Of a DNA stretch of 64,000 bases, positions 54,052-63,088 are shown piece by piece (positions within the stretch are counted from its first letter, which is position 1; each line of letters begins with the position of its first letter). The DNA comes from CBDEGR01 sp965237895. GTDB lineage: Bacteria > Acidobacteriota > Terriglobia > UBA7540 > JAPUME01. Below the pieces are notes generated by a model that saw only the letters and a list, made by a program, of their open reading frames with translations, searched no databases and was not told where the DNA came from. A program made the translations under genes and the position numbers. The stretch spans positions 1,798,001-1,862,000 of the forward strand of contig CBDEGR010000002.1 of assembly GCA_965237895.1 (NCBI GenBank), read 5' to 3'.

Positions 54052-54756
54052 TCAGGGAGCCTCCTCAATCACGCGCGCGCCTTTCGGCGGCACGAAACGG
54101 AAGCGGGAGTCTGCAATCGGAATATTTTTCCGCAAGTGGGAGAATTGAAACTCCATGACGTGGCCTCCCGGAAAATGAAGGACGATTCGTCGAATGTCAA
54201 AGGCCGGGGTGACCTCCAAAAGGACTTGCCGGTAACCGGGCCGCTTGCCTTTCGGGATGCAGCGCAACAAGAAGTTTTCCGGGTCCAAGAGTTCTTCATC
54301 CTCCAGGAGCTCTACTTTGGCAAATATCCGATTCAGCTTCGGACGCCGGAGCAGAAGCTGGAAAGGAATACGGACGTCGCCACTTCGCTTCGCCGCTGAC
54401 TTCGTCACCAGTCGCTCGGAAGGAACATAGAGGTACGTCCTCTTGTTGTCCACAATAAAATACTTTTCTTCCGGCTCCCGATATTCCCAGCGCATGCGGC
54501 CGCCCCGGGCCAGGTAGAGTTTCCCTTTTTCGACGCGAACACGGCCGCCACCCGCATTCAGTTTCTGTATAAATTGCGCCTTCAGGGTCCGCACGTCGGA
54601 GTAGCTGTTTTCGAGCCCCTTGATCAGCTCGCGGAGTGAAGGGCCCGGTTCCGCCTGCAAAAGGAACGGGAAGACAGCCAACCCGGCAAGGGAAAGGAGA
54701 ACACGTCGTGCGGGCTGCCGGAGCCGGCCGTTTCGAATTTGTCGTCCTTGAGCCAT
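54052..54756 (-). CDS. lolA: Outer-membrane lipoprotein carrier protein LolA
   Basis: 234 residues. The signal peptide is near residues 17-36 (VLLSLAGLAVFPFLLQAEP). The LolA fold follows: LRELIKGLENSYSDVRTLKAQFIQ, KGKLYLARGGRMRWEYREPEEKYFIVDNKRTYLYVP, then the concave-face strands to the C-terminus. It carries lipoproteins across the periplasm from LolCDE to the outer membrane. The TMTC-like remnant ends 9 bases upstream, and the M23 gene follows 72 bases downstream. No LolCDE is recognisable here; the ABC pair in this operon is of ABC-2 type. Confidence 0.88.
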   Translation of the reverse strand: MAQGRQIRNGRLRQPARRVLLSLAGLAVFPFLLQAEPGPSLRELIKGLENSYSDVRTLKAQFIQKLNAGGGRVRVEKGKLYLARGGRMRWEYREPEEKYFIVDNKRTYLYVPSERLVTKSAAKRSGDVRIPFQLLLRRPKLNRIFAKVELLEDEELLDPENFLLRCIPKGKRPGYRQVLLEVTPAFDIRRIVLHFPGGHVMEFQFSHLRKNIPIADSRFRFVPPKGARVIEEAP

Positions 54757-54765
54757 TTCGCCCCT

Positions 54766-56748
54766 CTAACTCCCGGAGTTCGAATTTCGCTTGCGAAGCT
54801 TTTCCAGTTCTCTCTGCGCAATCAAGTTGGTGGGATCGCTCAGGAGAGATTGCTCGAAATGTTTCTGCGCCTCTTGCGGACGGTTCTGAGCGAGACGGAT
54901 TTGGCCCAAACCGGCGTGCGCCCGGGGGTCTTCGGAGAAATAGACCAAAACTTGGTGGAAAAATTTCTCCGCCGCAGCCGTCCCACCGCGCTGGATATAA
55001 ATTTCTCCGAGTCCGTCGAAGGGCTTTTCGGACCGCTCGCCCTCAATCGAGCGCCGAAACTGCTCCTCGGCTTCTTCCCATCTCTCCTGCTCCATGTAGA
55101 GTTTGCCGAGTTGGTCGCGGGCGCGCACCTTCAGCGGCGAGAGCGCGACGGTCGCCCGAAATTGCAGTTCCGCCTCCTCATAGCGTTCCAGTTCCACCAG
55201 TGCCTCAGCCATATTCAAATGCGCATCGGCAAAATACGGTTTCTTTTCCACCGAAGCGCGGAATTGTTCAAGAGCCTTCTCATACTTCTTTTGATGTTTG
55301 TAAATGAGTCCCAGGTTGTTCAAAAAAATGGCATGTATGGGAACCAACCGCACCGCGCCGCGGCACGGAATTCCCCTTTCGCCAACTCCGCTTTTTCCTG
55401 TTTCCAGTATACGGTTCCAAGATTGTTGTGGATATGGGGAGAATTCGGCGATCGAGCCAGGATTTTCGTGTAGAGGAGCACATCGTTGTTCCAATCCCGA
55501 TTTCGTGTAACAGTCCGGACCGTGTAGAAGAGCAGGACCAGGGCCATGCTCCCGCCAACCGCCCATCGCCATGCGGGACCTCTTCTCCGACCCCAATCGA
55601 GCAGATGCACCATTCCGAGCCCCGCCAGCCAGCAGAATCCGACCGAAGGAAGATAGAGATAGCGTTCGGTAAAGACATTCGCCGCCAAGAGCTTTGCGTT
55701 TAAAACCGGCGCCAGCGTGACGAAGAACCAGACGATGGCAAAGGCTTGGAGCCTCGATTTCCGCCAGAAGTAGAGGAATCCGGCGCCCACCGCCAGCAAC
55801 CAGAAAAGCCCCAGCAGAACCTCCGAATTCGTAATAGACGTGCTCTTCTCGAACACGTAGAAGGCAAGAAGCCTGAAAGGAAAGAAAAGCAGAGTGATGT
55901 ATTGTCCCACCAAGGCGATGGCGGAGAGGATCACCTCTCCGAAAGTCATGGTTTTCATCTGCACCTGGGGCGCAAAGATGCCTAAAAAATTGACCCGAAT
56001 GACAACGTATGCCGCCCCTGTCAGCCATAACAACCCGTACCGCCGGCCCTTTTCGCTCCAGGAAGTAAGTCCGCGATCCGAGCGAAAAAAATGCTCATAG
56101 GCGACGGCCAGCAACGGCAACATTAAAGCCTGCTCCTTCGAAAAAGCCCCGGCGTGTAGCAACCGACCATCCCCAATAGATACCGGTCTCGTTTTTTTGC
56201 GTCCGAGTCACCCAGACGGAGAAAAAATAGAAGGTCAGCAGGTAAAATAGCGCCAACTCCAGCTCCGTAACGGCCGCAATCCAGGCGACCGATTCGGTGT
56301 GAACCGGATGCAACGCAAAGAGGAAGCATGCACCGAGGGCCATATCGCGTCTTCCGAACAGCCGGAGCGTGACGAAGAACAAAGCAAGAAGAACTCCGAG
56401 GTGAACCAGAATGTTGAATAGGTGGAAACCGTACGCCAACTCACCATAAATTTGGTAGCAGAAAAAGTAGCCGAGAGTCATGATGGGCCGGAAATAGTTG
56501 GACTCTCCCTGCGCGCCGATGAAAGACCAAACGTTCGAAGTAAAGATCTCCGGCAGGTAACGGAAGCTGCGGAGGTACGGATTGCGAAGCACTTGGGAGT
56601 GATCGTCGTAGACGAAACCGTTCCAGAGCGTATTGGCATAAACGGCAAACCCGACCAAGCAGAGAATCATCAGCCAGGTTGTGTTCGACAGGCCGGCACG
56701 GCTGATTCCCTCAAGTTTCGTTTCCGCAGTGTGCGGTTCCGTGTTCAT
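54766..56748 (-). pseudogene. TMTC-like membrane-TPR protein gene with two frameshifts
   Basis: Three frames together encode one protein of about 660 residues. Frame one (56748 to ~56190): GFVYDDHSQVLRNPYLRSF, SNYFRPIMTLGYFF and FALHPVHTESVAWIAAVTE, typical of DUF1736/TMTC glycosyltransferase-like proteins. Frame two (~56190 to ~55365): EQALMLPLLAVAYEHFF and several helices. Frame three (~55365 to 54766): TPR repeats (NLGLIYKHQKKYEKALEQF and others). The first shift sits at a run of seven A (56198-56192); six would restore the frame. The second is in a GC-rich stretch at 55351-55365. Sequencing error or phase variation are alternatives to true decay. Confidence 0.75.
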
Positions 56749-56809
56749 GGATTTCCTTGAGTCTTACTCCACTCCCCGCTCGCCAGGGCCCCGAATTGGT
56801 AAAGAGCGG

Positions 56810-57616
56810 TTACTCGGCATAGAACGACATCAATTCCTGGAAATGCCGGCGGACGGAAGGGGGAAAGGAGACCTTCTTCGTCTGCTGCAAAAGGGTTACG
56901 GCGTCGGCTTTTCGGTTCTGCAAAACCAAGATACGTGCCAGCCCCTCGACGGCCAACGGATGAGAGGGAAATCGCTGCAGGAGATTCAAGAAGACCGCTT
57001 CGGCTTGAGGGTAGTTTTTCTTTTTCTCATGCGCCATTCCCAGCATAAGCTGAGGGGCCGAAAAATATGGGTTTGTCTTCACCAATTCCTCCAGGAGCGC
57101 AATCGCTGGATCGTACTCTTCCAAGAAAAACCGGCAACCGGCAAAACGGTATTGGTCTTCGGCGTCGATTTTACCGTTTCCCAATTCACGATAGGCGGGC
57201 ATGTCCTGGAGGGCGCTGGAAAACTGCCGGAGCCCCATCTTGACCCCAGTCAGTTGCCGCCAGTAGCGAAGTTCTCCGGAGCGCAGCCGGACGGCCCATA
57301 CGGCAGCCGAGTAGGCGCTCTGATTGTCTCGGTTCGCGAGATGCCGTTGGCTGGCTAGGTATGCCGCCCGCGCCGCAACTTGCCGGCCGATTCCGTAGCC
57401 GCCCCAGAGCGCCGCGAAAAGAATCACTCCTACCCCCGCCCCACGCAAAACCCGCTTGGAAGAAGATAAAGGGGGATATAAAAAACGAAGCCCTCGAATC
57501 CCTTTCAGGGCCAGCAGGGTCATCACAATCAAAATCAGCGTTTTTAAACTTTGCAGCAGATAAAATGGGAGCAACTCGAACAATATCCTCCTTCGGCAAG
57601 CTGGACTCGACCGCAA
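56810..57616 (-). CDS. Membrane-anchored TPR protein
   Basis: 268 residues as called; GAAGGAGG at about 57590 suggests a start at TTG 57583 or 57574 instead. There are two hydrophobic segments in the first 80 residues (LLQSLKTLILIVMTLLAL; VGVILFAALWGGYGIGRQVAA), then TPR-like repeats (NQSAYSAAVWAVRL; YFSAPQLMLGMAHEKKKNYPQAEAVFLNLLQRFPSHPLAVEGLARILVLQ). No catalytic motif is seen. It follows the next TPR gene by 13 bases in the operon with the ABC exporter and LolA. Confidence 0.7.
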   Translation of the reverse strand: MRSSPACRRRILFELLPFYLLQSLKTLILIVMTLLALKGIRGLRFLYPPLSSSKRVLRGAGVGVILFAALWGGYGIGRQVAARAAYLASQRHLANRDNQSAYSAAVWAVRLRSGELRYWRQLTGVKMGLRQFSSALQDMPAYRELGNGKIDAEDQYRFAGCRFFLEEYDPAIALLEELVKTNPYFSAPQLMLGMAHEKKKNYPQAEAVFLNLLQRFPSHPLAVEGLARILVLQNRKADAVTLLQQTKKVSFPPSVRRHFQELMSFYAE

Positions 57617-57629
57617 CGCTGGTCGCCGA

Positions 57630-58529
57630 TTAACGGATCAAGGAAAGATCCACCGGGCTTTCGGGTAAAAGCACTACTTTCCCTCCCGGCTTGAGAACGT
57701 AGGGATAACCTGCGGGATCCTTTGGTTCGGCCTTCAAAAATCCTCTCCCGACCAGAGACCGCCAAGAACCGGAAAAGGTTCGGTACTTTTCGGCGTAAGC
57801 CTGAAGCCCCTGTTCCAACTCCTCGATCTGCTCGTCCGCCTTCAGGGCCAGCAGATGGTTCTCGGCATTGCTTCGAATCTGGCTGCTTTCCGCATTCTCA
57901 TAAATTTGGGTCCATAAGAATTGCGAGGTGCGCCGGTTGCCTCCTTGGGCGTAAAGATCCGCCGCCATCACCTTCATCCAATCGTGAGCCTTCGGGTGCC
58001 GGCTTCCCGCTTCAAAAGCCTGCGCCGCCTTTGGGTAATCCTTTAAATCCCAATAGTAGATGAATCCGAGGTCCTGCCACAGACGCCAATAGTCCGGATT
58101 GGCGACGATCCCGCGCCGAATCAAATGGAACGCCTCCTCGGGTTGTCCCGGCCCCTCGGGCGGCTTCTGAGCAAGGAAAATGGCTCCGAAGCGGTAGGCA
58201 ATTAATAAATTAGGATCAATCTCCGTCGTCATTTTGAGCAGAGGCGCCAGGAGAGAGAAATCTTCGCCTCCGCTGAGTTTCTTTTGGCCGTAGTACTGGA
58301 CAGCGCGGGTCCAATAGATATTCGCCACCAATCCTTCAAAGCCGAAACAGAACTTGCGCAATACCCGCCCGGAGAGAAAATAAAGTTCCTCCTTACCGGA
58401 TTCGACAGCCGGTTGCCGGTCGAGAAACTGCTGGAGCGTGACAACACCAAAGAGCGCGGCCAACAGCAATCCTACGCCGGTCAGGCGAACGCGCAGCCTG
58501 TGTCTTTCGATCTGCTTCAAGCCTTTCAT
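57630..58529 (-). CDS. Membrane-anchored TPR-like protein coupled to an ABC permease
   Basis: 299 residues from the ATG at 58529, which shares one base with the permease stop (TGATG). One N-terminal helix (RLTGVGLLLAALFGVVTLQQFL) is followed by helical repeats (residues ~60-240: GLVANIYWTRAVQYYGQKKL; LLKMTTEIDPNLLIAYRFGAIFL; DYWRLWQDLGFIYYWDLKDYPKAAQAFEAGSRHP). The end resembles the small domain of general-secretion pseudopilins: RSLVGRGFLKAEPKDPAGYPYVLKPGGKVVL. The role is unknown; coupling suggests it works with the ABC transporter. Confidence 0.72.
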   Translation of the reverse strand: MKGLKQIERHRLRVRLTGVGLLLAALFGVVTLQQFLDRQPAVESGKEELYFLSGRVLRKFCFGFEGLVANIYWTRAVQYYGQKKLSGGEDFSLLAPLLKMTTEIDPNLLIAYRFGAIFLAQKPPEGPGQPEEAFHLIRRGIVANPDYWRLWQDLGFIYYWDLKDYPKAAQAFEAGSRHPKAHDWMKVMAADLYAQGGNRRTSQFLWTQIYENAESSQIRSNAENHLLALKADEQIEELEQGLQAYAEKYRTFSGSWRSLVGRGFLKAEPKDPAGYPYVLKPGGKVVLLPESPVDLSLIR

Positions 58530-59302
58530 CAGATAAATTCCCGTTCCTCGAAAATCAAAACCGACCCGGCCAGCAGAAGCGTGACGTACAGCAGCGTGTA
58601 AAGAGAATTGGCCAAAAACAGGTGGGCGGGAATCTCCAACCGATGCGCTACGGACGTAATGACGTTGAAGTTCGAAAAATTCGGCAGCACATAGTAGAGA
58701 GCCGTGGCGAGCCATTCCACGGCCTTGCTCCCGCTCTCTTCACCGAACCAGCGGATATTGCCGGAGACATTTCCGATGATGAAGATCAGAAAGGTAAAAA
58801 GAGACGAAAGGACCGGCGTCGAGATACAGGAGAAGAACAGGGCTACGGCCGTCACGATGCTTAGTTGAAGAAGGATAAAGTAGATGGCCTCCAAACCGAG
58901 AAGGTCATGCCGGGACAATTGTTTGTTGACGTAGAGCAGCGCCAGAAAATATTCCACCGTCATAATGGACGTATTGACCAAGAGCGTCGCCAGGAGGCCC
59001 AGGTATTTTCCCAGAATGAATTCGTAGCGGGCCACGGGCTTCGAGAGAATGTTGTACAGTGTTTTTTGCTCGATCTCCTTTGGAACCAATCCGATGCCGA
59101 TGAAGATGGCCATGAAGAGGCCGAAAACGGAGATGGAGCTGAGGCCCAGCGTCACCATGATGGTGCTCTCGATACCGACGGAAATCGTGCCGAAAAGGAC
59201 GGCGGCGCCGATCAGAAGAAGAGCGAACAGAATCAGGTTATACAGAACGCGGTCACGGACCGCTTCCCGAAACGTGTTTCTGGCAATGGCGAGAACTCTC
59301 AT
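58529..59302 (-). CDS. ABC-2 type transporter permease (NosY-like)
   Basis: 257 residues with six predicted helices. It starts MRVLAIARNTFREAVRDRVLYNLILFALLLIGAAVLFG and has the conserved IGLVPKEIEQKTLYNILSKPVARYEFILGKYLGLLATLLVN between helices 2 and 3, typical of ABC-2/NosY permeases. It partners the ATPase encoded 9 bases upstream. The substrate is unknown; the envelope genes downstream suggest an envelope component. Confidence 0.87.
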   Translation of the reverse strand: MRVLAIARNTFREAVRDRVLYNLILFALLLIGAAVLFGTISVGIESTIMVTLGLSSISVFGLFMAIFIGIGLVPKEIEQKTLYNILSKPVARYEFILGKYLGLLATLLVNTSIMTVEYFLALLYVNKQLSRHDLLGLEAIYFILLQLSIVTAVALFFSCISTPVLSSLFTFLIFIIGNVSGNIRWFGEESGSKAVEWLATALYYVLPNFSNFNVITSVAHRLEIPAHLFLANSLYTLLYVTLLLAGSVLIFEEREFI

Positions 59303-59311
59303 AGGGCCGGT

Positions 59312-60367
59312 TCACCCCCCTGGTGCTTCCTCGCCGGCAGAGGTTTCCGAGGTTGATACCTCTTCATCGACTGTTTTTTCATTGGGCGCCGGTTCTTTCC
59401 CATCTTCCTCCGGCGGTTTTTCCACGCTCGAGTTCTCCTCTTTCGGCGTGGTGACGCTTTCCATGAAATAGTCTTCCAGGGATTTCTTGATGGGATTCAG
59501 CGCCAGAATAGGAACCTGATGACGGCGGGCAAGGTCGATCACGGCCATGACATGCTCTTCATTGGAGACCCGGACCCAGACACGGTCTCCGGTCCGGGTC
59601 ACCGCTCGGGTCAGTGCTTTCACGGCGTCCAGAACAACACCGCTGGGATTGTGCAGGGCAATTTCCGTCGACGCGGTTCCCATTCTCAAAATCTCATGGA
59701 GCTCCCCACAGCCCTTCAGTTGGCCATGATGAAGGATCGCCACGCGGTCACAGATCATTTCGGCGTCGGCAAGAATGTGGGTAGAGAGAAAGATGGTCTT
59801 CCCGTGCGCCTTGAGTTGAAGGATCAGATCGCGAATCTCACGGCGCCCGATGGGGTCCAAGCCGGAGAGAGGCTCATCCAGAAAAACGATCTCAGGATCG
59901 TTGATCAGGGCTTGGGCAATGCCGACGCGCTGCAACATTCCCTTGGAGAGCTTGCGCAGAGACTTTCTGCGCTCTGCGCCTAAGTTCACCTGATTCAGCA
60001 GGTTGCGGACACGCTTTTTTCTTTCCTCAGTCCGCACTCCGAAAAGTTGCCCGGCGTAATGGAGAAGTTCCTCTGCCGTCAGATAGTCGTAAAAATACGG
60101 ATTTTCCGGCAGGTACCCGATTCGATGATGGACCGCAACGTCGCTGATCGGGCAGCCGAAGATCTGTGCCGAGCCGGCAGTGGGAAAAATCAAACGGAGA
60201 ATCAACTTTTGCGTGGTGGTCTTGCCGGCCCCGTTCGGTCCCAACAGGCCGAAGATCTCCCCTTCCCGAATCTCCAGGTTCAGGCCGTCCAGGGCGCGGA
60301 AACGATGCCGCCTCCAAAAACCCGCTTTATAGTCCTTCGTAAGACCGGATATCTCAATTACAGCCAT
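59312..60367 (-). CDS. ABC transporter ATP-binding protein
   Basis: 351 residues. Walker A GPNGAGKTTT, signature LSKGMLQRVGIAQAL, Walker B IVFLDEPLSGLDPIG and switch His in STHILADAEMI. The C-terminus (after residue ~300) is an acidic low-complexity tail rich in Glu, Pro and Ser. It energises the following permease. GGAGG lies about 15 bases before the ATG. A TATAAT box (60410-60405) without a good -35 partner may be its promoter. It heads a seven-gene leftward operon. Confidence 0.9.
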   Translation of the reverse strand: MAVIEISGLTKDYKAGFWRRHRFRALDGLNLEIREGEIFGLLGPNGAGKTTTQKLILRLIFPTAGSAQIFGCPISDVAVHHRIGYLPENPYFYDYLTAEELLHYAGQLFGVRTEERKKRVRNLLNQVNLGAERRKSLRKLSKGMLQRVGIAQALINDPEIVFLDEPLSGLDPIGRREIRDLILQLKAHGKTIFLSTHILADAEMICDRVAILHHGQLKGCGELHEILRMGTASTEIALHNPSGVVLDAVKALTRAVTRTGDRVWVRVSNEEHVMAVIDLARRHQVPILALNPIKKSLEDYFMESVTTPKEENSSVEKPPEEDGKEPAPNEKTVDEEVSTSETSAGEEAPGG

Positions 60368-60495
60368 GCGGCGCCGACCGTGCCTCCTCAGCCGAAAATT
60401 TCACATTATAGATAAGAAGGAAGGCTTGTTTTGACAAGAGAAAAATAACTTTGTGGAATCGTAGCAACGGCAACGTCGATTCGGTTCTCTGCTTA

Positions 60496-60966
60496 CTAGT
60501 CGAGAGGGGAATCGGTAGCGGATGCCGCGGCTCCTACATTTTGGCGAATCACTCCCGAGCCGTCAGTAAAAAAATACCGATTTCCGGACTGCCCCTCGGT
60601 CTCCGGGTTGGCGTTGAGTGCAAAATTGACGGGGCCGGTACTGGGACTTGTGGCTCCGGGAGTATAGGTAAACTCGTAGCCGCTCTTCACCCCATTCACC
60701 AAGACTTCATCGATCAAATCCGCGGCGGCCGAAGAGGTAGCGCCACCGGAAGGACCCAACTGGGTCAAACTGGTACTATAACCGTTGTAAATGGAATTAT
60801 AGGTGATTTCGGCGCTGACGATGGTCCGGCAAGAGGCGATGGCCAAGGCCTCATTGGAAGCCATGCGGGACTGGAGAAATTTGGGGATGGCAATCGCGGC
60901 GATGATCAGAATGATGGCCACGACGATCAGCAGCTCGATCAGCGAGAACCCTTTTTCCGTTCTCAT
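60496..60966 (-). CDS. Type IV pilin-like protein, copy 1
   Basis: 156 residues. The prepilin leader MRTEKG is followed by FSLIELLIVVAIILIIAAIAIP, with the Glu5 of mature pilins, and a globular C-terminal domain (AITS-like segment SCRTIVSAEITYNSIYNGYSTSLTQLGPSG). It should be cut by PilD and assembled into pili or pseudopili. It is a tandem paralogue of the pilin at 61132 and nearly identical to it through the N-terminal helix; the C-terminal halves differ. AGAGGAAAG precedes the ATG. Confidence 0.9.
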   Translation of the reverse strand: MRTEKGFSLIELLIVVAIILIIAAIAIPKFLQSRMASNEALAIASCRTIVSAEITYNSIYNGYSTSLTQLGPSGGATSSAAADLIDEVLVNGVKSGYEFTYTPGATSPSTGPVNFALNANPETEGQSGNRYFFTDGSGVIRQNVGAAASATDSPLD

Positions 60967-61049
60967 GGAAACTTTCCTCTACCATTGACCTAATTTCTCA
61001 AGCCTCAGCAGCCCCGGGCAATTGGTTCGCTTTCAGCCTTGAGTAAGGC

Positions 61050-61084
61050 GGGGCAGGAAGGGTGTTTATTTCCCTTCCTGCCCC
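61050..61084 (-). terminator. Strong hairpin between the two pilin genes
   Basis: A perfect 13-bp stem, GGGGCAGGAAGGG (61050-61062) with CCCTTCCTGCCCC (61072-61084), and a 9-base loop. It starts 48 bases after the upstream pilin stop. No T-run follows on the minus strand, so it may act as a partial terminator or a 3' stabiliser. Confidence 0.65.
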
Positions 61085-61131
61085 CATGCCAAACTCTCTC
61101 TATACTAACTAACAGAGCGATTGTGCTTCGA

Positions 61132-61605
61132 TTAGCCTGCCATCGGCGAAGAAGCTACCGTAGCTGTACCGGAGCTGTCCTGACGGATGACCCCGCTCTC
61201 GTTGGAGAAGTAGCCGTTCGTTCCCGTGGTTCCTATGGTAATAGGAGAAGCCGAGATTCCGTATTGGTTAATCCTGCCGTTCACTGCCGCGGCGGGAGTA
61301 TAGGTAAAGTTATACCCGCTCTTGGAACCGGCAGCCAAAACGCTGTCGATCAAGCTAGCCGTGGCGGCCGTCGGATTGGTGCTGCCAGGACCCAAATTGA
61401 GCAAGGTAGAACTGTATCCGATGTTGTAGGTGGTTGCAAAGATGATTTCAGCCGAGTTAATAGTACGAATAGAGACTACGGCGGAAGCCCGGTTGGCCTG
61501 GATGCGCGACTGGAGCAAGTTCGGAATTGCGATGGCAGCAATAATCAAGATGATTGCAACTACGATCAGCAACTCGATCAGCGAGAAGCCTTTCTGATTT
61601 TTCAT
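61132..61605 (-). CDS. pilA: Type IV pilin (PilA-like), copy 2
   Basis: 157 residues from ATG 61605, 5 bases after GGAGG plus AAAGA; the frame upstream to 61737 is not used. MKNQKG is the leader; FSLIELLIVVAIILIIAAIAIP is the N-terminal helix with Glu5. The globular domain has RTINSAEIIFATTYNIGYSSTLLNLGPGSTNP, a pattern common in acidobacterial and deltaproteobacterial PilA. There is no C-terminal disulfide pair. A sigma-54 promoter lies upstream, pointing to PilS/PilR-type control. It is probably the major pilin. Confidence 0.92.
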   Translation of the reverse strand: MKNQKGFSLIELLIVVAIILIIAAIAIPNLLQSRIQANRASAVVSIRTINSAEIIFATTYNIGYSSTLLNLGPGSTNPTAATASLIDSVLAAGSKSGYNFTYTPAAAVNGRINQYGISASPITIGTTGTNGYFSNESGVIRQDSSGTATVASSPMAG

Positions 61606-61657
61606 TCTTTCCTCCGTTCCTGGGTCTAGCCTCTTTAAGTACATCGGCAGAGAGTAA

Positions 61658-61674
61658 TGCAGGATGAATGCCAA
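61658..61674 (-). promoter_or_regulatory. Sigma-54 (RpoN) promoter of the pilin gene
   Basis: On the minus strand TTGGCATTCATCCTGCA has GG and GC separated by exactly 10 bases and matches the -24/-12 consensus at nearly all fixed positions. Transcription would start near 61647, about 42 bases before the ATG. PilA is a classical RpoN target. Confidence 0.7.
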
Positions 61675-61736
61675 AACCCCTCTTTTAAAATTTCCCAAGC
61701 CGGACAATCTCATACACAAACAAGAAGTTAAAACCA

Positions 61737-62708
61737 TTAAAGCATTCTTATTCCGGGCTTGTCGAGTGATTCCTGCTCAAATCCCAACTTCGTCATGTCG
61801 AGACGCAGGTTTTCTTTGTCGAGCAGCCGGAGCACGATCTTCTCCCTGTACATGGTGGGAAGGCAGGAGACACGGAAATCGAGCACTTTCTTTTTGGCGT
61901 TGTGCATAAATTTGATCATGATCCGGCCATCTTGCGGGAGCCGTTTTTCGGCAATGTCCAGTTTCGCCATGATCTTGACGCGGCTGATGAGCGCGTCCTT
62001 CATCTTGAGCGGAGCGTTCATAAAAGACTGCAACATGCCGTCGATCCGGAACCGAATCCGGTACTCCTTTTCGTACGGCTCCATATGAATATCGCTTGCG
62101 CCTCGCTTGAGCGATTCCACCAGGAGGTAGTTAATCAACTTGACGACGGGAGCATCTTCCGCCGCTGCCGAGAGCTGGCCGTCGCTCAGCTCTTCGGCTT
62201 CCTCTTCCAACTCAAGGGTTTCGCTATCTTCATCGGAGAAGTTTACGATTTCATCGATGATCTCCATCGCCTCTTCGCTCTCGGCAGCCCCGTAGTATTT
62301 TTCGATGGCCTCGAGTATAGACTTTTCCGAGGCGACCACCGGCTCGATGTTGAAGCCGGTCATGAACTTGATGTCGTCCAGTGCGAATACGTTGGTCGGA
62401 TCTACCATCACCACGGTCAGCGACGAGCCCACGCGCCTCAACGGCAGGATCTGATACTTCGACGCCGTTTCCTGAGGTATCAGCTTGACCACAGCGGCAT
62501 CGACATCGAAAAAGCTCAGGTTGATGGAAGGAACCCCGTACTGGCGGGAAAGAATCGCGGTGATCTCCTCATCGGAAATGAAACCGAGATCGACAAGAAC
62601 TTTCCCCAGGCGGCCTCCCCCCTGCGCCTGTTTATCCAGGGCTTGGTCTAACTGCCCCTGAGAAATCAGGTTTTCTTTGATTAAAATTTCACCTAGCTTG
62701 CCGGACAC
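61737..62708 (-). pseudogene. pilB: pilB truncated before its ATPase core
   Basis: 323 residues. The GspE/PilB N-terminal domain (LGEILIKENLISQGQLDQALDKQ, LVDLGFISDEEITAILSRQYGVP) and the start of the second domain (APVVKLINYLLVESLKRGASDIHMEPYEKEYRIRFRIDG ... RLPQDGRI) are normal. The frame ends at LTKLGFEQESLDKPGIRML-like sequence exactly where the Walker A region (GPTGSGKT) should follow. Walker A and B, the Asp and His boxes and the Cys zinc site, about 250 residues, are absent, and the pilin region begins 130 bases later. pilT, pilC, pilS and pilR usually lie in this gap. As it stands it cannot hydrolyse ATP. Confidence 0.75.
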
Positions 62709-63088
62709 TGAACTTTTTGGACCTCCGTAGCAGGCTTACAGGAATCAAGCCCACGAATCTTTCGTCCCATAAAATACCGACGAACGATCAGGCTTATTTG
62801 AGCGGGAACTGAGCGAACAACCGCAAGGTTCCTTGCACCGGCCCTCTGTTTCCGGCAGGCACAAAGCCCCCCGTTCATCCCGCTCGTACTGCCGTTTGTT
62901 TCATCGGCATGTTCCCGAAAAATCTTGAGGGCAAGCTTTCCGACCGGAATCTCAGCCGCCGAACCCTACGGGTTACTCCCCCTAGGCCTTTATTCATCGC
63001 AATCTAAATGCCATCGAACCCGAAAACCGACCTTGCCTTGACTTCCCACCTGCCGCATAGTAATTTTTCGACATAAGAAGATGATTTC
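62709..63088. other. Non-coding stretch between pilB and the endonuclease III-like gene
   Basis: 380 bases between divergent starts. GGAGG on the minus strand about 18 bases before the pilB GTG may be its ribosome site. The short frames here have no recognisable similarity, and I see no RNA structure or clear promoter. Confidence 0.4.
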
